Of a stretch of DNA of 64,000 nt, positions 44,493 to 53,925 are shown one piece after another. Position 1 is the first letter of the stretch. Each line of letters opens with the position of its first letter. The DNA lies in assembly GCA_944320845.1 (NCBI GenBank), contig CALUJA010000012.1, forward strand, positions 30,390 through 94,389, written 5' to 3'. Under the pieces are notes generated by a model. It did not search any database. It had not been told where the DNA came from and was given only the letters and a program-made list of their open reading frames with translations. This DNA is from an uncultured Phocaeicola sp. GTDB taxonomy: Bacteria > Bacteroidota > Bacteroidia > Bacteroidales > Bacteroidaceae. A program made the position numbers and the translations under genes.

Positions 44493-44500
44493 CAAAGTAA
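44493..44500 (-). promoter_or_regulatory. Near-consensus -7 promoter box of rfbA-rfbC
   Basis: On the minus strand TTACTTTG matches TAnnTTTG at five of the six fixed bases, 27 nt ahead of the rfbA ATG at 44465. It is a weaker match than the other boxes in this window. Confidence 0.35.
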
Positions 44501-44540
44501 GAAGTTTTTCTTTAAGGCTGCAATGTTTTAAGGCAAAAAA

Positions 44541-44571
44541 GAAATGACTGCCTCATCAAAGCAGCCATTTC
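44541..44571 (-). terminator. Intrinsic terminator of rpsA
   Basis: GAAATGACTGC (44541-44551) pairs with GCAGCCATTTC (44561-44571), 10 of 11 bases, around a 9-nt loop. On the minus strand it is followed by TTTTTT (plus strand 44535-44540), a standard terminator just after rpsA. Confidence 0.88.
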
Positions 44572-44593
44572 TCGTTATAAGGTTAGGTGAAAT

Positions 44594-46375
44594 TTATTTC
44601 TTTCCTTCCAATTGCTCTTTCAGTGCAGCCAGAGCGTCGATGTCGCCCAAAGTAGTGGAAGCAGCCTGATTCTGAATCATCGGAGCTTCTTCTTTCTTTG
44701 CAGCTTTCTTTGCTCTCTTTTCTGCCTTCTCTTCTGCCTTGGCAGCATCTTCGAAGATGCGGCTGTGAGAAAGGATGATGCGTTTTGCATCTTTGTTGAA
44801 CTCGATAACCTTGAACGGCAGCTTTTCATCAAGCTGAGCCTGAGTACCGTCTTCCTTAACCAGATGTTTCGGAGTAGCGAAACCTTCAACACCGTAAGGC
44901 AGAGCGATTACAGCACCCTTGTCCAACATTTCGATGATGGTACCTTCGTGGATAGAACCAACGGTGAATACCGTTTCGAATACATCCCACGGATTCTCTT
45001 CCAGCTGCTTGTGGCCGAGGCTCAGGCGGCGGTTTTCCTTGTCGATTTCAAGAACAACCACTTCGATGTCTGCACCAATCTGGGTAAATTCAGACGGATG
45101 TTTGATTTTCTTCGTCCAAGACAGGTCTGAGATATGAATCAAACCGTCAACGCCTTCTTCGATTTCTACGAATACACCGAAGTTAGTGAAGTTGCGCACT
45201 TTGGCTGTATGCTTGGAGCCGACAGGATATTTTTCTTCGATTGTTTCCCATGGATCCGGCTTCAGCTGCTTGATGCCCAAAGACATCTTGCGCTCTTCGC
45301 GGTCGAGTGTCAGGATGACAGCTTCGATTTCGTCGCCCACCTTCATGAAGTCTTGGGCAGAACGCAGGTGCTGTGACCATGACATCTCTGATACGTGAAT
45401 CAAGCCTTCAACGCCCGGAGCGATTTCGATGAATGCACCGTAGTCTGCCATAACGACTACTCTTCCCTTCACGTGGTCGCCTACCTTCAAGTTCGGATCA
45501 AGGCTGTCCCAAGGATGCGGAGTCAGCTGCTTCAAGCCTAAAGCGATGCGTTTCTTTTCGTCGTCGAAGTCGAGGATAACGACATTCAGCTTCTGGTCGA
45601 GCTGAACAACTTCATGCGGATCGCTTACACGGCCCCAAGACAAGTCGGTGATGTGAATCAGACCGTCTACGCCGCCCAAGTCGATGAATACGCCGTAAGA
45701 AGTGATATTCTTGACAGTACCTTCCAGTACCTGGCCCTTTTCGAGTTTGCTGATGATTTCTTTCTTCTGCTGTTCCAGTTCGGCTTCGATAAGCGCTTTG
45801 TGAGAAACAACAACATTTTTGAATTCCTGGTTAATTTTGACAACCTTGAATTCCATAGTTTTTCCTACGAATACGTCGTAGTCGCGGATAGGTTTCACAT
45901 CGATTTGAGAACCCGGCAAGAATGCTTCGATGCCGAATACATCAACAATCATACCGCCCTTCGTGCGGCATTTGATGTAACCCTTAATGATTTCTTCATT
46001 TTCAAGAGCAGCGTTTACGCGGTCCCAAGAGCGGGTAGCACGTGCTTTCTTGTGTGACAGAACCAACTGACCTTTTTTGTCTTCCTGATTTTCGATGTAC
46101 ACTTCCACGGTGTCGCCAACCTTCAAATCAGGATTGTAACGGAATTCGCTCAGCGGAATGATTCCGTCTGACTTGTATCCGATGTTTACCACGACTTCGC
46201 GCTTGTTCATGGCAATGACTGTACCGTCTACCACTTCGCGGTCGCTCACCTTGTTCAAGGTGTTGTCGTAAGCTTTCTCCTGCTCTTCCTTGCTGATGGC
46301 AGAAGTCGTTTCGCCGTTTTCATAGGCATCCCAGTTGAAATCTTCAATGGGCTTTACGTCTTTTAAGTTTTCCAT
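44594..46375 (-). CDS. rpsA: 30S ribosomal protein S1
   Basis: Binds mRNA on the small ribosomal subunit and helps initiation. The 593-residue protein contains six S1 (OB-fold) repeats starting near residues 50, 130, 215, 300, 385 and 470; clear repeats of the form G-x-V-x-x-I-x-x-Y-G-x-F-V-x-[IL]-x-x-G-V-x-G-L-I-H are visible in the middle four. The first repeats bind the ribosome in known S1 proteins. The C-terminal tail of about 50 residues is Lys/Glu/Ala-rich and low in complexity. It has its own promoter and terminator, so it is probably a single-gene unit. Confidence 0.96.
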   Translation of the reverse strand: MENLKDVKPIEDFNWDAYENGETTSAISKEEQEKAYDNTLNKVSDREVVDGTVIAMNKREVVVNIGYKSDGIIPLSEFRYNPDLKVGDTVEVYIENQEDKKGQLVLSHKKARATRSWDRVNAALENEEIIKGYIKCRTKGGMIVDVFGIEAFLPGSQIDVKPIRDYDVFVGKTMEFKVVKINQEFKNVVVSHKALIEAELEQQKKEIISKLEKGQVLEGTVKNITSYGVFIDLGGVDGLIHITDLSWGRVSDPHEVVQLDQKLNVVILDFDDEKKRIALGLKQLTPHPWDSLDPNLKVGDHVKGRVVVMADYGAFIEIAPGVEGLIHVSEMSWSQHLRSAQDFMKVGDEIEAVILTLDREERKMSLGIKQLKPDPWETIEEKYPVGSKHTAKVRNFTNFGVFVEIEEGVDGLIHISDLSWTKKIKHPSEFTQIGADIEVVVLEIDKENRRLSLGHKQLEENPWDVFETVFTVGSIHEGTIIEMLDKGAVIALPYGVEGFATPKHLVKEDGTQAQLDEKLPFKVIEFNKDAKRIILSHSRIFEDAAKAEEKAEKRAKKAAKKEEAPMIQNQAASTTLGDIDALAALKEQLEGKK

Positions 46376-46437
46376 TAAAAATAAATTGTTTGTAAATAAC
46401 TAATTGCGTTAGACTTTATATTGATCTAATTCGGCCG

Positions 46438-46445
46438 CAAAGGTA
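46438..46445 (-). promoter_or_regulatory. -7 promoter box of rpsA
   Basis: On the minus strand TACCTTTG, a full match to TAnnTTTG. It leaves a leader of about 55 nt before the rpsA ATG at 46375, long enough for translational feedback by S1, although no such structure is proven here. Confidence 0.65.
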
Positions 46446-46497
46446 TGATAAAAAAATGAGAATAAAAAATGGAAGTCTGATAATATTCCTATATTTC

Positions 46498-48387
46498 TCA
46501 TTTTATCATTTCTTTTAAGGTGCTTACCAGCAGATTGTGGTCGCGCAAATCGTTGCGCAATCGGTATTTGCCGTCTTTGTCCGCCACAACGTAGGAGGGG
46601 ATGCCGTCTATCTTGAATTTTTCGCACAGGTATTTCCACTGCTCGTTGTTCAGACGGAAGTGTTTGCCTTTGATGTCGGGGATGGTTGTCTTGTATTGGA
46701 CGATGGGGGATGTTTCGTTGGCGATGTAAATCCATACCAGACTGTCACTTTTCAGCTCGGTTTCCTTCAGAGGCTCTGTTGCTTTTAGTGCCATGCGGCA
46801 GGGGCCGCACCATGTGTTCCAGAAGTCTACGAAGATGACCTTTCCCTTATACGGAGCGATGATGGCATCAAACAGCTGCTCTACCGGCACATCGGGTGTC
46901 TGTTCGATGACTGCTTTTGCTTCGGCGGCGGCCAGTTTGGCTTTGGCATCGGCCTGCATCATCTGGAGTGCTTCGGCATAGAACGGGCTGCTTAGCTTCG
47001 TTGCTTCCTGGATATCCTTTTCGGTAAGTGTGGCGCTTTGGGCCTTGGCTGTCAAGGGTACATACTTTTTCAAATCAGGAATGAGACCTTCCTTGATGCC
47101 GGCAGCTTCCAGCCATGTGGCATCTGAATGGTAAATTACGGATGAGGCATAGTCCAGCAGGGCGGTTCCCATCAGCAGTTTGGGGTCGTTGATATCAAAC
47201 AAGGAACAGATTTTCCGCTTGTCTTCCGGCTGTATAGGCTCTATGCCCTTGATGGGAACCCGCTCCCACATATTGTGGGTGATTCTGTAGTTCTGCTCGC
47301 GGAGGAAATCACCTTCAAGCAAAGCTCCGACAACCTCTTGTCTTAGGGTCAGCAGTGCTATATCCTGCCCTATTTGTGTGGCATTATCCTGCAGGATGCT
47401 GTCTGAATATTCTTTGTACATCTTGACAATCAGGTCGGCATACTCTTCCGAGCTTTTTTTGTAGTCTATTGCAGAAGAATACATCAGGCGTCTCTCCTTG
47501 ATTTTTCCGGCGGCATACAGATTGTTCAGGTCGGCATAAGTTCCGGTTGCATACAGGTTTCTGTACGTATGGCGTGTCCATCCTTTTCTGTTTGACATGG
47601 CCAACTGTCCGGTAGCCCTTATGTCGAAATAGATGTCGGCACTGTCTCCGGGAGCCAGCCAGATGCATCCGCCGATTCTTTCGATGAGTCCCAATGCCGG
47701 ACCGTATTGCTGGAACTTGAATTTGGCGGTACGGGTCTCCTGGTCGATGGATGCGGTATATTGTTCTTGATTGCCTGTCAGCGTATTTATAAAAAGGCTG
47801 ATGTCTTTCATGTTGACTATCTGGAACAGGTCTTTCTGGTCTTTGCAGCCGACTATATGCAGATTGACGGTCGTTTCTCCCGACTTGAGCATCGGTTCGG
47901 GCAATGAAGCGTCCTCGTCAGGCCGCAAAGCTTCGGCGGGAATCTCTTCGGGGATGTCGAATGTCTTTCGGCCGGTCAGGTCGATGCCGTAAAGCTTGAA
48001 GCAGTCCTCGCAGTCCGACTCGATGAAGTCGAATGATTTTGTGTTTTTCGGCATCGGCTCGAATGAAAGCTGGAAGGAAGCTTGGCCGGATTCAGGCATC
48101 CAGAAGAGAGAGTCGGGCTGAATGCCTTCCGCATCTGTCAGGGCATATTTTTTCCCTCCGGCCTGGAGGTATGATTTTGAGTCGATTCTAATCCAATAAT
48201 GGGGCGTGAAGTAGGCATTGACATGCAGTCTGGTAGCCGAGTCGGTCAGTTCCACTTTGGCGATGTCAAGGGTTTGTGAGTTGGCCAGTTCGATAAGCGG
48301 ATATTCCACCGTCTTGTCTTGTTTGCCGCAGGATGCAAGAAAAAGAAGAAGCGCGGCGGTTAGTGAAAAGATAAGTCTGTTGTTCAT
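46498..48387 (-). CDS. TlpA-type thioredoxin-like lipoprotein
   Basis: A 629-residue lipoprotein with a signal peptide and lipobox LASC (Cys20), a long N-terminal region of unknown function (about 470 residues, with a Cys pair in SDCEDCFKLYG near 125) and a C-terminal thioredoxin-like domain: VIFVDFWNTWCGPCRMALK with the WCGPC redox motif near residue 530 and GIPSYVVADKDGKYRLRND with the cis-proline near 598. It probably reduces or isomerises disulfides in the cell envelope. The N-terminal part resembles the DUF4369-containing thiol-disulfide proteins of Bacteroides, but I do not place it firmly. It has its own promoter and lies downstream of the beta-lactamase gene on the same strand. Confidence 0.85.
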   Translation of the reverse strand: MNNRLIFSLTAALLLFLASCGKQDKTVEYPLIELANSQTLDIAKVELTDSATRLHVNAYFTPHYWIRIDSKSYLQAGGKKYALTDAEGIQPDSLFWMPESGQASFQLSFEPMPKNTKSFDFIESDCEDCFKLYGIDLTGRKTFDIPEEIPAEALRPDEDASLPEPMLKSGETTVNLHIVGCKDQKDLFQIVNMKDISLFINTLTGNQEQYTASIDQETRTAKFKFQQYGPALGLIERIGGCIWLAPGDSADIYFDIRATGQLAMSNRKGWTRHTYRNLYATGTYADLNNLYAAGKIKERRLMYSSAIDYKKSSEEYADLIVKMYKEYSDSILQDNATQIGQDIALLTLRQEVVGALLEGDFLREQNYRITHNMWERVPIKGIEPIQPEDKRKICSLFDINDPKLLMGTALLDYASSVIYHSDATWLEAAGIKEGLIPDLKKYVPLTAKAQSATLTEKDIQEATKLSSPFYAEALQMMQADAKAKLAAAEAKAVIEQTPDVPVEQLFDAIIAPYKGKVIFVDFWNTWCGPCRMALKATEPLKETELKSDSLVWIYIANETSPIVQYKTTIPDIKGKHFRLNNEQWKYLCEKFKIDGIPSYVVADKDGKYRLRNDLRDHNLLVSTLKEMIK

Positions 48388-48419
48388 AGTGTGATGATAC
48401 CATTAAGTTATTTTGCCTT

Positions 48420-48427
48420 CAAAGGTA
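48420..48427 (-). promoter_or_regulatory. -7 promoter box of the TlpA-type lipoprotein gene
   Basis: On the minus strand TACCTTTG matches TAnnTTTG, 32 nt before the ATG at 48387. It suggests this gene is not simply the tail of the efflux operon. Confidence 0.62.
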
Positions 48428-48469
48428 AGATAAAAACATGACGATTAGGATGTTTTGCCGGAATAATTT

Positions 48470-49378
48470 TTATTTGGAAACGTGCCGGTATACGGCGTCA
48501 GAGATGTCGGCGATGATTTGTTCCGTAGCTTCGGGCGTTTCTGCCGAGTCTTTGACAAAGACGGCGATGGTATAGTGCTGTCCGTCGGGCAGGATGACAA
48601 AGCCGGCATCGTTTGTACCGATGATTTTCCCGTCGGCATTGCGGTCGCCGGTCCCGGTCTTGTGGCCGATGGCTGCCTGCGTATTTTCAAGCGGACGGGC
48701 CAGACGGTCTTTCCCCGTCTGGCAGGAGATGAGCGTATGCTTGAGAAATTCGTGATAGCCGTTTCCGGGAAGCCGGAGGGTCAGGAACTTTTCAAACAGA
48801 CGGGTGGCGGCAAGGGGAGTTGTCCAGTTGCGGTAGCAGTTTGCCAGGTCGCGGTGCATGTCGTCTTCGGTCATGCTGATGGAACAGCTGTCGATGCCGA
48901 GGCTGTGAATGTACCGGTCTGTTTCTTCGGTAGAGACCAGACGGTGGAAAAGTATGTCGCAGGCGTTGTTGTCACTTAGCTGAAGGGTATATGTCAGTAG
49001 CTCCCGTATGGAGACAGTCACTTCCTCGTCGTCCGGATACTTGTCGCGGAGCGGACTGTAGGTGTCAGGCTTCAGTTCCTCTTTTGTTATGAAGAGTGTG
49101 GAGTCGAGCGGCGTCCGGTTCCGCCTCATATAGTCGGTTACGGCCAGTGCCTGATGGAATTTGAAAACGCTCATCATCGGATAGCGGCCGTCGTTGTTGA
49201 CCGTTATCGTGTCTTCCCCGTTCAGGATGACGGCGATGCCCACTTCGGCCTGTTTGCCGGAAATGATGCGTTGAAGCTGTTCTTTCAGGGCGGCAGGCCG
49301 TTGCGCCGACAAAAGAGCCGGGAGCATCCCTGCTCCCGCTACTAATAAAAAAAGGATATGGCGATAATGAAATTTCAT
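48470..49378 (-). CDS. Class A beta-lactamase (CfxA/CepA/PER-like subgroup)
   Basis: Hydrolyses beta-lactams in the periplasm. The 302-residue protein has a signal peptide (MKFHYRHILFLLVAGAGMLP..., cleavage likely after LLSAQ), the nucleophile S70 with K73 (SVFK), S135-D136-N137 (SDN), the general base E171 in SMTEDDM, and K240-T-G (HKTGTG). All catalytic residues are present. Segments such as RYPMMSVFKFHQAL and SPL match the Bacteroides cephalosporinase subgroup, though sequence distance to named alleles cannot be judged here. The start at 49378 is chosen for the signal peptide; it lies 7 nt after the stop of the outer-membrane channel gene, so it is the last gene of the efflux operon. Confidence 0.92.
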   Translation of the reverse strand: MKFHYRHILFLLVAGAGMLPALLSAQRPAALKEQLQRIISGKQAEVGIAVILNGEDTITVNNDGRYPMMSVFKFHQALAVTDYMRRNRTPLDSTLFITKEELKPDTYSPLRDKYPDDEEVTVSIRELLTYTLQLSDNNACDILFHRLVSTEETDRYIHSLGIDSCSISMTEDDMHRDLANCYRNWTTPLAATRLFEKFLTLRLPGNGYHEFLKHTLISCQTGKDRLARPLENTQAAIGHKTGTGDRNADGKIIGTNDAGFVILPDGQHYTIAVFVKDSAETPEATEQIIADISDAVYRHVSK

Positions 49379-49385
49379 TTTGCTC

Positions 49386-50774
49386 TTATTCTTTCCATCC
49401 TCCGCCAAGGGCTTTGTAAAGGTTTACCATTGTAATCTGCTTGTCGCGAATGGCATTGCTCAGACTAATCTGTGCATCCAGATAGCCGCGCTGCGCGTCC
49501 AGCAAGTCCATGTACCCGATGGCTCCGTTCATATACTGAAGCTGGGCCAGGTCGAGCGCGCTCTTCGACGATTGTTCCAGGCGAAGACGGGTTTCGTAAA
49601 TCTCCTTTATCTTGTTGAACTCGGCAATGGCATTGTATGCATCCTTGAAGGCACTCAGCACCACCTTTTCGTATGAATAGAGCGCCTGTTCATAAGCCGC
49701 CTTGGCTGCTTTCAGCCGGGCGCGGTTCTTGCCCATTGCAAAGATTGGCTGCGTCAGAGTGCCCGCTATCAGGTGGTGGGGCGACTTCAGCAATTCGCTC
49801 AATATGTCGCTTTCCGCACCGTAAGTGGCGGTCAGGGCGATATTGGGGAACAGGCTGGTATAGGCAACTCCCACCGCTGCATTGGCGGCAATCAAGGCTT
49901 GTTCTGCCTGGCGCACATCGGGACGCCGTTCGAGCAGTGCCGAAGGCAGTCCGACCGGGAGGCTCACTGGAAACATGACATCTTCCGGCAGTACGGAGCG
50001 GTTGATGTAATGCGGATATTCTCCGGTGAGAAATGCGATTTCGTTTTCTTTCAGCGTGATTCGTCTTTCCAGGTCAGGGACGAGCGTCGCTGTACGTGCC
50101 AGTTCCACCTGCGCTTGCCTGAATGCGGTTTCCGAAGTCAGTCCGCCTTCGTAACGGATGCGTGCCAGATGAAGGCTTTCACGGCGGGCATCTACGGTTT
50201 TTCTTACGATGGAAAGTTCATTGTCAAGTGCAACCAGCTCGAAATACGACTGGGCGACTTGGGCGATGAGGCTCATTTTCAGGGCACGTTGGTTTTCTAC
50301 GGCTCCCATAAACTCGGCCACGCTCTTGTCTCTTGCCCACCTTAGTTTTCCCCAAAGGTCGAGTTCCCACGATGCGGTACCTTTCAAATCAAACTGGTCG
50401 TCCATGCTGTAATGGTTTCCTCCGTAGTTCTCTCTTTCCCGTTCGGCATATACTCTCAGCCCTATCTGGGGAAACATGTTGGCGTAGTCGATGCGCTTGA
50501 GGGCTGCCAGTTGCTTGACGCGCGATGCGGCAATCAGCATGTCTTTGTTATAGGCCAGTGTCTTGCGTATCAACGCTTGCAGAGTCGTGTCGGTATAGAG
50601 CTGCTCCCACGTTTGGTCGGCGACGGAGGTGGTATCCACGCTCAGACTGTCGAGGGTCTCAGGCAGTTCGAGTCTGGGGCGTGTATAATGCTTTCCCAAC
50701 TGACAGCTTCCGAGAAGGAGGGATGCGGCCAGCAGGAAGAGCCAAAGGCGATATGATGATAATGTCTGTTTCAT
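49386..50774 (-). CDS. Outer-membrane efflux channel lipoprotein (OprM/TolC family)
   Basis: Outer-membrane exit duct of a tripartite RND pump. The 462-residue protein has a lipobox LLGSC at Cys24, then the two internally repeated TolC/OEP domains with long helical stretches (for example residues 70-115 and 250-300, QAEQALIAANAAVGVAYTSLFPNIALTATYG). It is a NodT-family lipoprotein of usual length. It follows the RND pump gene by 12 nt and precedes the beta-lactamase gene by 7 nt. Confidence 0.92.
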   Translation of the reverse strand: MKQTLSSYRLWLFLLAASLLLGSCQLGKHYTRPRLELPETLDSLSVDTTSVADQTWEQLYTDTTLQALIRKTLAYNKDMLIAASRVKQLAALKRIDYANMFPQIGLRVYAERERENYGGNHYSMDDQFDLKGTASWELDLWGKLRWARDKSVAEFMGAVENQRALKMSLIAQVAQSYFELVALDNELSIVRKTVDARRESLHLARIRYEGGLTSETAFRQAQVELARTATLVPDLERRITLKENEIAFLTGEYPHYINRSVLPEDVMFPVSLPVGLPSALLERRPDVRQAEQALIAANAAVGVAYTSLFPNIALTATYGAESDILSELLKSPHHLIAGTLTQPIFAMGKNRARLKAAKAAYEQALYSYEKVVLSAFKDAYNAIAEFNKIKEIYETRLRLEQSSKSALDLAQLQYMNGAIGYMDLLDAQRGYLDAQISLSNAIRDKQITMVNLYKALGGGWKE

Positions 50775-50786
50775 AAGTCAAGGACG

Positions 50787-53700
50787 TTAGTTAGCATGTT
50801 TCGCTTTCAGTTTGTTTTTAGCTTTGTAAATCATGACAAAGAAGAACGGCACGAGGAATATTCCCACCGTAACGGCCACTATCATGCCGAAAAATACACC
50901 CGTACCGATGGCCTGACGGCTTGCAGAACCCGGTCCGGAAGCGATAACCATCGGAACCATGCCGAGAATGAAGGCAAGCGAAGTCATCAGAATCGGACGG
51001 AAGCGCAGATGTGCCGCATGAAGCGTTGCCTCTATCAGGTCGCGGCCGGCATCTACTTCGTCTTTGGCAAATTCTACAATCAGGATGGCATTCTTGGCGG
51101 CCAGTCCGACAAGCATTACCAGTCCAATCTGAAAGTAGGTATCGTTTTCCAGTCCACACAGGGCAACGCCGGCATATGCGCCGAGAGCGGCTACCGGAAG
51201 CGAAAGCAGTACGGCGATAGGGATGCTCCAGCTTTCATACAGTGCGGCCAGGAAAAGGAATACGAACAGGAATACCAATGACAGAATCATGCCTGTCTGT
51301 CCGCCTGCCTGTTTTTCCTGATAAGACAGTCCGCTCCATTCTACACCGATGTTGTCGGGCAGATGGTCGCGTGCTATCTGTTCAATCAATTCCATAGCCT
51401 GGCCGGAGCTGTAGCCGTGCGATGCCGTTCCGCGGATAACTGCTGTATTGAACATGTTGAACCGCTTGATGCTTCCCGGCCCCGTTGTATATTCGGTTGT
51501 GCCGAGTGCGGTCAGCGGAATCATGGAACCGTCGCTTCCGCGCACAAAAAACAGGTTGATGTTGTCCCGATGGGCACGATAAGGGGCTTCGGCCTGGATG
51601 TATACGCGATAGATGCGGTTAAACATGTTGAAGTCGTTCACATATACAGAGCCGGTATAAGCTTTCATGGTTGCAAATACATCTGCCATCGGAACTCCAG
51701 ACAGCTTGACTTGGTCACGGTCTACATCGAAATAAAGCTGCGGAATGGCTGCCTGCAGGGAGGAAGACAGTCCGGTAAGTTCTTTGCGCTGTGAGGCATA
51801 AAACATCAGCGTGTCTGTAGCTTCCACCAAATCTTCATAACTGGCGTCTCCCCGGGCTTCAAGCTGCATTTCAAAACCTCCTGAAGTACCCAATCCCGGA
51901 ATGACCGGTGGAGTGGAGAGGTAAACTTTGCATTCCGGATATTCGGTGAATTCTCGCTGGACATCTTCCATGATTTCATCGATGGTTGTATCGTCACGCT
52001 CTTTCCATTCTTTCAGGATAACGGTCAGCTGGCTTCTTGCCTGGCTCGTTCCGACACGCGGACTCGTACCCGTAACATTCTGCACATACTCCACGGCAGG
52101 AATCTTCATCAGATAGTCGATGGCACGGTTGGTCACGATACGGGTTCTTTCCAAAGTCGTTCCTTCAGGCATTTCCAGTTCGACGGTAAAATATCCCTGG
52201 TCTTCTGTCGGAAGAAAACTGGTGGGAATCAGTCGGTACAACACGAATATGAAGACAATCACCATGCCGAATGCCGCGGTTACACGCTTGGGGTGCTTGA
52301 TGATATGCTTGATTCCGGTCACATATTTGTTGTTTCCTAAATCCAGCCAACGGTTGATGGTTCTGAATATCCGGTTTTTGGGCTTGTTGGGATCGGTGGG
52401 TTTCAGTATCAGCGAGCACATTACCGGACTTAAAGTTAAGGCAACTACCGTGGAAAGCAGAACGGATATGGCGATTGTCACACTGAACTGCCGGTAAAGC
52501 TGTCCGGTAATGCCGGACAGGAAACTTACCGGAACGAATACGGCTGCCAATACCAAGGATGTGGCAATCAAGGCTCCTGTCAATCCGTCCATTGCCTTTT
52601 TGGTTGCTTCGTAAGGACTGAGGTGTTCTTCCTCCATGATGCGTTCCACATTTTCTACCACTACGATGGCGTCGTCTACCACCAGTCCGATGGCAAGAAC
52701 CAATCCTAACAGCGTCAGTATATTGAGCGAGAAGCCGAAAATAAGCATGAATCCGAATGTTCCTATCAGTGAGATAGGGACGGCAATGGTTGGTATCAAA
52801 GTGGCGCGCCAGCTTTGTAATGAGAGGAATACGACAATGATGACCAAGACCAATGCCTCGAACAAAGTTTTGTATACTTCGTGAATGGACTCGGATATGT
52901 AAGTGGTCATATCGAAAGGAATCTCGTATTTCAGTCCTTCGGGGAATGTCTTGCTCATTTCTTCCATTGCTTTCTTTACATTCTCCGCAACTTCCATGGC
53001 GTTGGCTCCCGGAAGCATGTAGATGGCAAGCACGGCAGCATTGCCATCGTTTATTCCACTTTCGGTATTATACGATTGCGCCTCCAATGAAACCCGGGCT
53101 ACATCGCGCAGACGGATAAGTGAACCGTCCGGATTTGCCCGGAGTACAATTTCTTCAAACTGGGACGCACTTGACAAACGCCCTTGGGCGGTGATGGGGA
53201 TGGTGATGTCGATTCCGGTTACCGGCTGTTGTCCCAATACTCCGGCCGCAGATTCGCGGTTTTGGTCTTTCAAGGCATTCTGCACATCCTGTACGGTCAG
53301 TCCGAAATTGGCAAGGCGGGCAGGGTCTACCCATATCTGCATGGCGTAATAACGGCTGCCTATGTTTGAAACACGCCCTACACCGGGAATACGGCGGATA
53401 AGGTCGAGTACGTTGATTGTAGCGAAATTACTCAGATATATCTCATCAAATTTCGGGTCGTTGGAAGTCAGACAGACGGTCAGCAATTGGCTGGCAGCCT
53501 GCTTCTCTATTTCAATTCCGTTTTGAATGACTTCGGCCGGCAGACGGGATTCGGCCAGCTTGATGCGGTTCTGTATCTCAACGGCAGCCAAATCCGGGTC
53601 GGCAGAGATGTCAAAAGTGACAGTAGCCGAAAAGCCTCCAGAGTTTGAACTGTTTGACTCCATGTAAAGCATGCCCGGCGTACCGTTTAATTCTTGTTCG

Positions 53701-53897
53701 ATGGGGGTAGCCACGGCTTGGGATACGGTCAATGCACTTGCTCCGGGATAGGAGGCACTGATTTTCACCACCGGCGGCGTAATCTGCGGATACTGGTCAA
53801 TAGGCAGCATCAGCAGGCCGATGATACCTACGATAACGATAAGGATGGATATGACAGCCGAAAAGACCGGTCTGTCTATAAAGAAGTTTACTTTCAT
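50787..53897 (-). CDS. RND efflux pump inner-membrane transporter (HAE1 family, AcrB/MexB-like)
   Basis: Proton-driven multidrug exporter. The 1036-residue protein has the standard twelve-helix, two-porter-domain layout: FFIDRPVFSAVISILIVIVGIIGLL at the start, the proton-relay aspartates in GLVVDDAIVVVENVERIMEEE near residue 407, and the TM10 lysine in GLAAKNAILIVEFAKDEV near 940. PVSFLSGITGQLYRQFSVT and FLPTEDQGYF are typical HAE1 segments. Substrates are not deducible. It lies 28 nt after the adaptor gene and 12 nt before the channel gene, in the usual order of such operons. Confidence 0.95.
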   Translation of the reverse strand: MKVNFFIDRPVFSAVISILIVIVGIIGLLMLPIDQYPQITPPVVKISASYPGASALTVSQAVATPIEQELNGTPGMLYMESNSSNSGGFSATVTFDISADPDLAAVEIQNRIKLAESRLPAEVIQNGIEIEKQAASQLLTVCLTSNDPKFDEIYLSNFATINVLDLIRRIPGVGRVSNIGSRYYAMQIWVDPARLANFGLTVQDVQNALKDQNRESAAGVLGQQPVTGIDITIPITAQGRLSSASQFEEIVLRANPDGSLIRLRDVARVSLEAQSYNTESGINDGNAAVLAIYMLPGANAMEVAENVKKAMEEMSKTFPEGLKYEIPFDMTTYISESIHEVYKTLFEALVLVIIVVFLSLQSWRATLIPTIAVPISLIGTFGFMLIFGFSLNILTLLGLVLAIGLVVDDAIVVVENVERIMEEEHLSPYEATKKAMDGLTGALIATSLVLAAVFVPVSFLSGITGQLYRQFSVTIAISVLLSTVVALTLSPVMCSLILKPTDPNKPKNRIFRTINRWLDLGNNKYVTGIKHIIKHPKRVTAAFGMVIVFIFVLYRLIPTSFLPTEDQGYFTVELEMPEGTTLERTRIVTNRAIDYLMKIPAVEYVQNVTGTSPRVGTSQARSQLTVILKEWKERDDTTIDEIMEDVQREFTEYPECKVYLSTPPVIPGLGTSGGFEMQLEARGDASYEDLVEATDTLMFYASQRKELTGLSSSLQAAIPQLYFDVDRDQVKLSGVPMADVFATMKAYTGSVYVNDFNMFNRIYRVYIQAEAPYRAHRDNINLFFVRGSDGSMIPLTALGTTEYTTGPGSIKRFNMFNTAVIRGTASHGYSSGQAMELIEQIARDHLPDNIGVEWSGLSYQEKQAGGQTGMILSLVFLFVFLFLAALYESWSIPIAVLLSLPVAALGAYAGVALCGLENDTYFQIGLVMLVGLAAKNAILIVEFAKDEVDAGRDLIEATLHAAHLRFRPILMTSLAFILGMVPMVIASGPGSASRQAIGTGVFFGMIVAVTVGIFLVPFFFVMIYKAKNKLKAKHAN

Positions 53898-53925
53898 TTG
53901 TGGTCTGATTTAGGCATTTCTATTT